A stretch of 17,277 nucleotides of DNA from Rhodospirillales bacterium. GTDB taxonomy: Bacteria; Pseudomonadota; Alphaproteobacteria; Rhodospirillales; Casp-alpha2. Positions within the stretch are counted from its first letter, which is position 1; every line of letters starts with the position of its first letter. A model generated the notes under the pieces. That model worked only from the letters and a program-made list of their open reading frames with translations. It did no database searches and had not been told where the DNA came from. A program made the translations under genes and the position numbers. Shown piece after piece: positions 1-5,657 of this stretch. The stretch spans positions 1-17,277 of the forward strand of contig JAJFIE010000060.1 of assembly GCA_021775275.1 (NCBI GenBank), in the 5' to 3' direction.

Positions 1-71
1 GCTGGGAAGAACAGGGTATCTTTGGTGATTTTTGTAGGCTCAGGATGTCAGGTTATTTTAGTATTTTTATG

Positions 72-96
72 TTACGATTTCAAAATGAAATCGTAA
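72..96. repeat. Perfect 10-bp inverted repeat (hairpin)
   Basis: TTACGATTTC at 72-81 and GAAATCGTAA at 87-96 are exact reverse complements around the 5-base loop AAAAT. The stem is AT-rich and has no clear T-run on either side, so it looks more like a protein-binding palindrome or a weak hairpin than a typical intrinsic terminator. It could still end a transcript entering from left of the window. Confidence 0.7.
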
Positions 97-374
97 TCAA
101 TTGAAAAATATAATAAAACAGACAAGGTTGTTGGTTCGATGCTACGGCGGTTCAGAAGCGAAATGTACCATTGCTTCGACATTAATCACCCGGTTTGTTC
201 GTTTGACGGTCGCATCAGGATTGTTCGAGTGTGGATCAGGATCCGGTTTTGGCGAGAGTGCTTTGATCTGGGAATTTCAAAATCCACCCCGGTCAGAAAC
301 ATCGATTTTTCCTTTGCCCACGTGATGAATCTGTTGTCACTTGGTAAATCCGAGGTCAAAATCCTACCGAATGA

Positions 375-399
375 TGAATTGTCGAGGAACCCCAATTCA
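375..399. repeat. 7-bp inverted repeat
   Basis: TGAATTG (375-381) and CAATTCA (393-399) are exact reverse complements separated by 11 bases. It is short enough to occur by chance in AT-rich DNA. I record it because it is one of several such palindromes in this non-coding stretch. Confidence 0.35.
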
Positions 400-512
400 A
401 AGTTAACAAGTGGTTAAAAATTACGTAATATCAATGAGTTAAGAGACCGCGTGCTGTTAAAGAAGATTGATTGGCGATTATCCTTAAAATCTAACTGCAA
501 TCGTAGATTTAG

Positions 513-537
513 TCACTGAATTGCACCGAATCAGTGA
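513..537. repeat. 7-bp inverted repeat
   Basis: TCACTGA (513-519) and TCAGTGA (531-537) are exact reverse complements with an 11-base spacer, the same geometry as the pair at 375-399. Pairing can continue inward with one bulged base. A T-rich run follows on the + strand (about 541-552), so a weak + strand terminator is possible, but no gene upstream needs one. Confidence 0.4.
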
Positions 538-852
538 GGATTTTGAGTTTTTGGTGTCGATTTTCAGGGTGCATTCCAATATTTCCCATCATAACTGATT
601 ATTTTAGCAGATCATGCTATGAACAAAAATAATTGTAAAAACAATAGGTTACTACATATTTCTTTTGAACCTAATGGGAAAATTCAATAAAAGCAGCAAT
701 TAAAACAACAAACGTAGTTGAAAATAAAGAAATCTCGGGATATTTCGTAAAGTAACCGGGATGATCGTGAAAACCCGACACGCATCCGGGTCAATCGACC
801 ACCCTCGAAGTTCGGGATTGTTTGTTCTTTGCGCTATCGGAGTGAATTTTTC

Positions 853-1503
853 GTGTCCTCGGCAGCCAGCAAACGCTCCTACACCATTACCTGTTCTTCG
901 GCGTTTCGCGATGCGGTGACTGCACTGGCTCATGGACGAGGCGTGAATGTCGCCGATCTGGCCCGTTCGGTGGTTCTGCTCCTGCCCACGGAGACAATTC
1001 GCGCCTATCCGGATCCGGGCGAGCCGGCCCGTGAGGATCGTGAAGTGGTAACCCTTAAATCCGGGCCATCGGCAGGCCGTCCATGGCGACGAAAACCCCG
1101 TTTGCAGGTGAGAATTTCACCCGGCTACGATCCGAAATTCATCCGCCGCGCCCTGGCCATATCACTGGCCATGGCGGATGGTGATGCAACGGTGTTTCTG
1201 GAAGCCCCCGGGATTATTGCGGGTGGTAATGTGGAGGCCCTGAAGGATCTGGAGGAAGAAATTATCCGCCTGCGAGCCGTGGTTTCCGCGCTCAGCTTCG
1301 AGCCCTTGCCCGATGGCGTGACGAGCCGACAGGAAGCCCTGCACGTCCTCGGCTTCTCACCCGGTCGAAACCCGCCCACAGATATCATCAAGGCGCATTT
1401 TCGCCTGATGGCGACGATCCATCACCCGGACAGTGGATACGGCAGTCACCAGCGCATGAGCCAGATTAACGAGGCCATGGATTTGCTGAAGCGCCACACC
1501 TAG
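853..1503 (+). CDS. J-domain protein with possible ribbon-helix-helix N-terminus
   Basis: I place the start at GTG 853 because GGAG at 839-842 lies 10 bases ahead; an in-frame TTG at 829 is less likely. The product has 216 residues. Its C-terminus (about 160-213) reads as a compact J domain: a first helix, a second helix ending in the invariant HPD at 191-193, and a third helix (SQINEAMDLLKR). J domains stimulate the ATPase of DnaK-type Hsp70 chaperones. No glycine/phenylalanine linker or zinc-finger region of true DnaJ is present, so this is a specialised co-chaperone. Residues about 8-46 have a strand-helix-helix pattern like a ribbon-helix-helix DNA-binding fold, but that is only inferred from pattern. 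The middle has an arginine-rich linker (about 74-95) and an acidic helix (about 130-145). The J domain is secure; client and role are unknown. Confidence 0.85.
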   Translation: MSSAASKRSYTITCSSAFRDAVTALAHGRGVNVADLARSVVLLLPTETIRAYPDPGEPAREDREVVTLKSGPSAGRPWRRKPRLQVRISPGYDPKFIRRALAISLAMADGDATVFLEAPGIIAGGNVEALKDLEEEIIRLRAVVSALSFEPLPDGVTSRQEALHVLGFSPGRNPPTDIIKAHFRLMATIHHPDSGYGSHQRMSQINEAMDLLKRHT

Positions 1504-1527
1504 AGCACTCGTCCTTGTCATACACAC

Positions 1528-1580
1528 GCAGACGGCATCCGGTCTGCTGTTGCTGAAATGGATTCCCGCTTACGCGAGAA
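1528..1580. repeat. Two small hairpins between convergent genes
   Basis: GCAGAC (1528-1533) and GTCTGC (1542-1547) form a 6-bp stem with an 8-base loop. Just after it, TTCCCGC (1563-1569) and GCGAGAA (1574-1580) form a 7-bp stem with one C-A mismatch and a 4-base loop. They sit between the 3' ends of the J-domain gene and the dehydrogenase gene and may limit read-through, though neither is followed by a good T-run. The second looks like a decayed copy of the small TTCCCGC...GCGGGAA hairpins that recur in many proteobacterial genomes; that comparison is from memory. Confidence 0.35.
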
Positions 1581-1594
1581 GCATGAGAACGGAG

Positions 1595-2560
1595 TCAATA
1601 CTGACCCACAATGTTAGAAGGCGACCCGGCAACGAAATTCTCGATGTTATCGATCACCTGATCGGCCAGGGTCTGAATAGCTTCATGGCTGGCCCATGCC
1701 ACATGGGGCGTGAGAATGAAGTTGGGTCGATCCAGAAGCCGGAAAAAAGGATGGTCGTCTGGCGGGGGTTCCACCGGCGTGACGTCAATGGCGGCGCCGG
1801 CGATCATGTCCTGCTCGAGGGCAGTGACCAGGTCTTCTTCGACGATCAGGCCGCCTCGTGCCGTGTTCACGATAATCGCAGTCTCTTTCATGCGCTTGAA
1901 CTCGGCGAGGCCGATCATGTCCCGGGTACTCGGCAGTAGCGGGCAATGCAAGGTAAAAACATCTGCCGTTTCAATGACTTCGTCCCAAGGCGTGTAAAGT
2001 GGCCCGAGCCCGTCAACGCCCTTGTGGGCGGCAAAAACCGGCTCCATGCCAAAGGCCCGGGCCAGGTTGGCAACGGACTGCCCCAGGGCGCCTTCGCCCA
2101 GAATGGCGAGGCGTTTTTCGGCCAGATCAAAAATTCTATGGTTGAAGAAACAAAACTGACCGGATTTCTGCCATTCACCTTTGGCGACGTCTTCGCGATA
2201 GCCGATGATGGCGCGGCTCAGGGCCAGGATCAGCGCGAAGGTATGTTCCGGCACCGTATTCACGGCATAACCCCGGATATTGGACACTACGATGCCGTTG
2301 TCCTTGCAGTATGCCAGATCAATGGAGTCCGTTCCTGTGGCGGCGACCGCGATCATTTTGAGGTCGGGTAGCTGCTTCAGGACGTCTTCGCGTAAATGAA
2401 CCTTGTTGGAAATGGCGATGGTCGCGCCCTTCAGGCGCTCAACGACCTCATCCGCGGCGGTCTTGCCGTGTTCGGTCCACTTATGATCAAAACCCGGTTT
2501 ACGGACGATAACGTCCGGTGCAATGGTATCACGGTCAAGAAAGACAATCCGTTGACTCAC
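1595..2560 (-). CDS. D-2-hydroxyacid dehydrogenase (glycerate dehydrogenase / hydroxypyruvate reductase type)
   Basis: A 321-residue cytosolic NAD(P)-dependent enzyme of the D-isomer-specific 2-hydroxyacid dehydrogenase family, which interconverts 2-hydroxy acids and 2-keto acids such as glycerate and hydroxypyruvate. Length is normal. The GTG start at 2560 has a textbook AGGAGG 8 bases ahead. The nucleotide-binding glycine motif GEGALG is at 155-160. The catalytic triad is visible: Arg235 (NTARGG), Glu264 (TPVEPP) and His286 (TPHVAW). After the second strand of the Rossmann fold, where NAD-preferring members carry an acidic residue (often AERK or a D), this protein has AAHKG (177-181), so cofactor choice may differ. 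Substrate cannot be fixed from sequence. It is transcribed alone, convergent with the J-domain gene. Confidence 0.92.
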   Translation of the reverse strand: MSQRIVFLDRDTIAPDVIVRKPGFDHKWTEHGKTAADEVVERLKGATIAISNKVHLREDVLKQLPDLKMIAVAATGTDSIDLAYCKDNGIVVSNIRGYAVNTVPEHTFALILALSRAIIGYREDVAKGEWQKSGQFCFFNHRIFDLAEKRLAILGEGALGQSVANLARAFGMEPVFAAHKGVDGLGPLYTPWDEVIETADVFTLHCPLLPSTRDMIGLAEFKRMKETAIIVNTARGGLIVEEDLVTALEQDMIAGAAIDVTPVEPPPDDHPFFRLLDRPNFILTPHVAWASHEAIQTLADQVIDNIENFVAGSPSNIVGQY

Positions 2561-2740
2561 GGCGAGGGCCTCCTGGTCAAATAAATTTCAATAAAGCTTG
2601 CGCGGGCTCTCCGTCCAGCGTGCCACCCATACAACATAGGTCCAACGTCCTTGGGCCACCGTCCTAGAACGGATCACGATGGATTGAAACCTTTTTCACA
2701 GGGCAATCAAGGCAATCAGGGTAACCAGGGGGAACAGAGA

Positions 2741-3850
2741 TTAACGGAGCAGAGTGCCGGATACTGATGAAAACGTATCGAACGCGCCAACACCGGCGTT
2801 GGCCGTTGTGGTGATGTCCACGGCCAGCAACTCCGCCAGGGCGCCACCAAGGACCAGCAAGGCAATGGTTCCTGCAAATACCAGCAGTTTGCCCGCCAGG
2901 CCGTCTTGTTTGGCGAATAATGGTACCTCAAACTTCTCGACGGCACCGTCATCCAGACCGTCTTCTGCTTCCAGACGCAGGCGTTGCGCCTGAAGTAACT
3001 CGGCGCTGGATTGTGTCCGATACAGCCAGTCAGCATGATCCTGACGGGTGCGGGTGTGGGGAATTTTTACCCGGATAGAATCGTCTTCTACAGGTTCCGG
3101 GAGGTCACCGTAAATCGACGATAACAGGCTGCGTGCGGCTTCTCGGTCGGGCTCTCTCTCACCCGATAAAGTTCCGGATAACGTACCAATATCAATAGGT
3201 TCTTCAAATTCAAACTGCGCCCGGTCAACGTCAGCCCTGATCGGCGTTTCAGATAAAACGGTGGGGCGTTCCGGCATGGCGAATTCTGAGAAATCGATGT
3301 CATCCATGTCATAATCAGGAATTTTCATAGAAGCGCTCAACACTGCCATGCCATCGGCGGGTTGCTCAGCTACAGGGACGGTCCCAATCGCAGTAGTGGG
3401 CGAAACAACCAATGGAATAGCCTGTGAAACGACTTGTGGCTCCGATATTTCCGAGTTGAATCGCAGAACTTCACGGCGGGATTCCCGCCCGTTTGCGCCG
3501 GATACTTCCAGGGTCAGGCAAACCTCATCCACGTCGGCCGCGCTACGCAAGGCGCGGGCCATATCCATGGCGCTATCCAGTTCGGATAAATCCGTGCAGA
3601 GATCCACGCGCCATTTGTCGTCCCGGCGGCACTCGACCACCAAAAGACTGCTTGGCCCGGCATAGTCAGGTGTATTTTCAGATATGGGTTTTTGGGCGTT
3701 TTCCGGGATTTCTTCTGCGCCAGCCACCGCACGATTGAATGAATCGGCGTCTGTTTTGGATGACGTCAGATCATCACCGGCAATATTCCGGTTGGCAGCT
3801 TTTGGCTGCCCCTTGCGCTGGTTCGGATTATCAAAAGAAATCGGGTACAT
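2741..3850 (-). CDS. Hypothetical protein with one C-terminal membrane segment
   Basis: I do not recognise this 369-residue protein. The N-terminus is polar with no signal peptide. Residues about 68-131 could form a small alpha/beta domain: a strand (LLVVECRRDDKWRVDL), a helix rich in Asp, Ala and Met, then another strand (VCLTLEVSG). Residues 140-300 are acidic, proline-rich and probably disordered. A basic-acidic helix (about 280-297) precedes the only hydrophobic segment, about 320-343 (LLVFAGTIALLVLGGALAEL), followed by about 25 residues. This suggests a mainly cytoplasmic protein tethered by a C-terminal anchor. Length and codon use suggest a real gene. The ATG at 3850 has a modest GAGAA 5-6 bases ahead. 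It stands alone, with inverted repeats upstream. A role in the cell envelope or in signalling would be a guess. Confidence 0.8.
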   Translation of the reverse strand: MYPISFDNPNQRKGQPKAANRNIAGDDLTSSKTDADSFNRAVAGAEEIPENAQKPISENTPDYAGPSSLLVVECRRDDKWRVDLCTDLSELDSAMDMARALRSAADVDEVCLTLEVSGANGRESRREVLRFNSEISEPQVVSQAIPLVVSPTTAIGTVPVAEQPADGMAVLSASMKIPDYDMDDIDFSEFAMPERPTVLSETPIRADVDRAQFEFEEPIDIGTLSGTLSGEREPDREAARSLLSSIYGDLPEPVEDDSIRVKIPHTRTRQDHADWLYRTQSSAELLQAQRLRLEAEDGLDDGAVEKFEVPLFAKQDGLAGKLLVFAGTIALLVLGGALAELLAVDITTTANAGVGAFDTFSSVSGTLLR

Positions 3851-3890
3851 GTTGTTCTCATACTATCCCCTGTATCAAGAGATAGTAGAC

Positions 3891-3928
3891 CTTAAGGGTA
3901 AACAAAAGATGAAAGAAAAGCCCTTAAG
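3891..3928. repeat. 8-bp inverted repeat upstream of the hypothetical gene
   Basis: CTTAAGGG (3891-3898) and CCCTTAAG (3921-3928) are exact reverse complements with a 22-base A-rich spacer. Each arm contains the self-complementary core CTTAAG. The pair lies 41-78 bases upstream of the ATG at 3850 on the same (minus) strand, where a promoter is expected, so it may be a two-site operator for a dimeric regulator. Nearer the start, CTATC (3863-3867) and GATAG (3881-3885) can also pair in the leader. Confidence 0.5.
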
Positions 3929-4013
3929 ATACAGAAAACACACATAAAACTGCCAAGAGTTTGGCTGTAACGAACTCTGGTTTCGGCAGGTTGGCATCAG
4001 GTCTCTTATATAT

Positions 4014-4060
4014 AAACGGGACCCGGTCTTTTGACTCTTTGAAAAGACCGGGGCTCGTTT
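4014..4060 (-). terminator. Strong hairpin terminator downstream of the cupin gene
   Basis: CCCGGTCTTTT (4022-4032) and AAAAGACCGGG (4042-4052) are exact reverse complements around a 9-base loop. The stem extends outward through AAACGGGA (4014-4021) and GCTCGTTT (4053-4060) with one wobble pair and one mismatch, about 18 pairs in all. It lies just past the cupin stop codon on the minus strand and leads into TTTATATAT in that direction, which fits an intrinsic terminator. The symmetric A and T tracts could make it work in both directions. Confidence 0.75.
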
Positions 4061-4082
4061 ACCAACTGAATTGCCGCCTCAC

Positions 4083-4799
4083 CTAAAGCAGGCGAAATGT
4101 AATCACTTTCGCCGGAACTTCAGGCGAAACATTGACAATCGTCGCCTGTGATCCAGCGATGGGCACGGCGAAGCTTCCGCCCGCGACAATGCGCTGTGTT
4201 GCCTTGCCGCTGATGCGAAGCTCGATGATGCCTTCAGCTACAAGGCCAAGCGTGGGTTCAGGGTTTTCCAGCTTCAGTATTCCGCTGGGCTTAACGTCGG
4301 TGGCGAAGATATCCACCTGATCAATCTTGATGCTATCAAGCTCCACTGTTGGCAGGGGGCGGCGATCAATTGCTTCTGTTGGGGGTTGTTCAAAAACAAT
4401 GAACGGCTCGCCAACCTGCTCCAGGTTGAAATCCAGGAAGATTGCTTCTTCCGTAGCCGAGGCATTATCAAAGCGCAAAATACGTTGGCCTGGCGGTTCG
4501 TAGAAAGCATCCCCTTCGCGAATAATCTGCGGCTTTTCACCTTCAACCTGATAGAGGATCGCTCCTTTGGCCACATATCCGACGGCTGGCGCAATGTGAG
4601 AGTGAACGGGCGCAATCTGGCCTAACTTGAAATGGAAATCTCCGGCTTCGACCTGCACGACCTCACGGGCGTCAAAATTAGCCGTCAGAATCTTGACGGA
4701 ACTTTCTTGTGAGCCGGCAGTCGCCGCACCGGTGAAAGCCGCCATGGTAAATGTTGCGATGAGGGCTGCTGTGCGAAGGTATTTGAAGTACGTGTTCAT
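4083..4799 (-). CDS. Secreted cupin-fold protein
   Basis: A 238-residue protein with a clear Sec signal peptide: basic start, hydrophobic core (about 9-24), likely cleavage after the AxA near residue 28. It should act in the periplasm. Residues about 55-125 match a cupin beta-barrel with a HSH pair (66, 68), a glycine at 80 and a typical second motif GDAFYEPPGQ (97-106). The glutamate of motif 1 is replaced (Val73 by my alignment) and the histidine of motif 2 is absent, so metal binding may be altered or lost. Residues about 160-236 look like a second, degenerate barrel, making it a bicupin. ATG 4799 has AAGGGA 8 bases ahead. It is divergent from the TetR gene, whose operator copies flank this gene's promoter, so TetR repression is likely. 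The substrate is unknown. Confidence 0.82.
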   Translation of the reverse strand: MNTYFKYLRTAALIATFTMAAFTGAATAGSQESSVKILTANFDAREVVQVEAGDFHFKLGQIAPVHSHIAPAVGYVAKGAILYQVEGEKPQIIREGDAFYEPPGQRILRFDNASATEEAIFLDFNLEQVGEPFIVFEQPPTEAIDRRPLPTVELDSIKIDQVDIFATDVKPSGILKLENPEPTLGLVAEGIIELRISGKATQRIVAGGSFAVPIAGSQATIVNVSPEVPAKVITFRLL

Positions 4800-4888
4800 G
4801 TCTGAAATCCCTTTTGTGTGACGCCAGGAGTATTCCTGTTGCGTTTAATCTTTGACCGGAGCAATTCATCTGCCCGCTATTTACAGTA

Positions 4889-4906
4889 ACATAACGTTCG
4901 TTATGT
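4889..4906. promoter_or_regulatory. Palindromic operator, copy 1 (likely TetR site)
   Basis: ACATAACG (4889-4896), two bases TT, then CGTTATGT (4899-4906) form a perfect 8+8 palindrome. The 20 bases 4891-4910 recur exactly at 4948-4967. This copy overlaps the expected transcription start of the cupin gene, a repressing position. The neighbouring TetR protein is the natural binder, inferred from context. Confidence 0.8.
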
Positions 4907-4911
4907 AATAT

Positions 4912-4940
4912 TTTGTAAATATCGATTGCGCTCGTGTCAA
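4912..4940 (-). promoter_or_regulatory. Promoter of the cupin gene
   Basis: Read on the minus strand, a perfect -35 TTGACA (4935-4940) is followed by a 17-base spacer and the -10 TACAAA (4912-4917, four of six consensus bases). The predicted start near 4905 falls inside operator copy 1, and operator copy 2 ends six bases upstream of the -35 box. This arrangement fits tight repression by the divergent TetR regulator. Confidence 0.6.
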
Positions 4941-4945
4941 TAATA

Positions 4946-4963
4946 AAATAACGTTCGTTATGT
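4946..4963. promoter_or_regulatory. Palindromic operator, copy 2 (likely TetR site)
   Basis: ATAACG, TT, CGTTAT (4948-4961) repeats the core of copy 1, with one outer base changed so that the outermost pairs are imperfect. Copies are 57 bases apart start to start. It ends 16 bases before the TetR ATG, so binding here would also block transcription or early elongation of the regulator gene, giving autoregulation. Confidence 0.78.
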
Positions 4964-4979
4964 AATAAGGAAATGTGAC

Positions 4980-5576
4980 ATGCGCTACAAACCCGGCCAA
5001 AAAGAAGAGACGCGGCGGAAGATGCTTACGGCGGCCAGTCAGAGTTTCCGCAGCCACGGATTTTCGGGTGTTGGCGTCGATGGTCTCGCCAAAGCAGCAG
5101 GCGTCACATCGGGAGCATTTTATACCCACTTCGGATCGAAGGCCGCGGCGTTCAATGTAGCACTGGCGGCAGGCCTTGATGAGGTCATTGAAGGCGTGCC
5201 GCAATTTCAGAACGAGAATGACACTGACTGGGTCAAGGCTTTTGCCCGGTATTATCTGGGCCAAACGCATCGGGATAACCTTGCCGGTGGCTGCGCCATG
5301 GCGGCATTGACACCGGAAGTCATCCGGAGTGATCGGGCAGTGCACAAAATCTATGAGAAAAAAATGGCGATCATTGCGGGTTTGGTATCCGAGGGCCTTG
5401 CCGGTGGATCGGAGAGAGACCGATTGGCCAGAGCCTGGGCAATGCTGAGTGTGCTCATTGGCGGTATATCGATAGCCCGCGCCATGAACAGTTCAGCTGT
5501 TGCTGACGATGTCGCAAAATCCGTCACAGCCGCAGCAATTCTGGCTGCCGGCAAAACCCGCACCCTGTCCGGATGA
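4980..5576 (+). CDS. TetR/AcrR family transcriptional regulator
   Basis: A 198-residue regulator of typical length. The N-terminal DNA-binding domain (about 8-58) has the three-helix TetR pattern, including GVGVDGLAKAAGVTSGAFYTHF, where the helix-turn-helix and the Tyr/His/Phe end of the recognition helix are conserved. The all-helical C-terminal ligand and dimer domain includes GGCAMAALTPEV, a motif seen in TetR proteins that bind small molecules. ATG 4980 has AAGGA 8 bases ahead. The gene is divergent from the cupin gene across 180 bases that carry two copies of one palindrome, the expected binding site. Most TetR proteins repress themselves and the divergent gene until an effector binds. 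The effector is unknown; the cupin gene is the only obvious target here. Confidence 0.95.
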   Translation: MRYKPGQKEETRRKMLTAASQSFRSHGFSGVGVDGLAKAAGVTSGAFYTHFGSKAAAFNVALAAGLDEVIEGVPQFQNENDTDWVKAFARYYLGQTHRDNLAGGCAMAALTPEVIRSDRAVHKIYEKKMAIIAGLVSEGLAGGSERDRLARAWAMLSVLIGGISIARAMNSSAVADDVAKSVTAAAILAAGKTRTLSG

Positions 5577-5657
5577 GCAACGTAGCGATGAGGTTAAGGA
5601 GCGTGCTATCCACGCCCTCGCAATACATTCGGAGAGTGCCGCTGGCGCCTCGGCCCG

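Larger units (their letters stand above)
1..852. other. AT-rich stretch without a convincing gene
   Basis: About 850 bases clearly richer in A and T than the coding sequence that follows. Open frames here (for example 139-417 on + and 186-395 on -) are short, overlap each other on opposite strands, lack a good ribosome-binding site and resemble no family I know, so I call none of them. The stretch contains perfect inverted repeats (72-96, 375-399, 513-537) and a weak one (773-777 with 787-791). Its right end must hold the promoter of the J-domain gene; a poor candidate is TTGAAA at 718-723, 17 bases, then TATTTC at 741-746. It could be a long regulatory region, an undetected small RNA locus, or the worn edge of an acquired segment. 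Confidence 0.5.

Noticed and set aside
139..417. 92-codon open frame (+) and the overlapping 69-codon frame on the - strand at 186-395
   Set aside because: Short, mutually overlapping on opposite strands, no good ribosome site and no recognisable domain.
2639..2657. GGTCCAA / TTGGGCC stem as a terminator for the hypothetical membrane-anchored gene
   Set aside because: Seven pairs including a wobble, no T-run, and about 85 bases past the stop codon; too weak to list as a feature.
2701..2732. CAATCAAGG / CAATCAGGG tandem similarity after the hypothetical gene, considered as a repeat array
   Set aside because: Only two short imperfect copies, with no regular unit or spacers; not a CRISPR or a meaningful tandem repeat.
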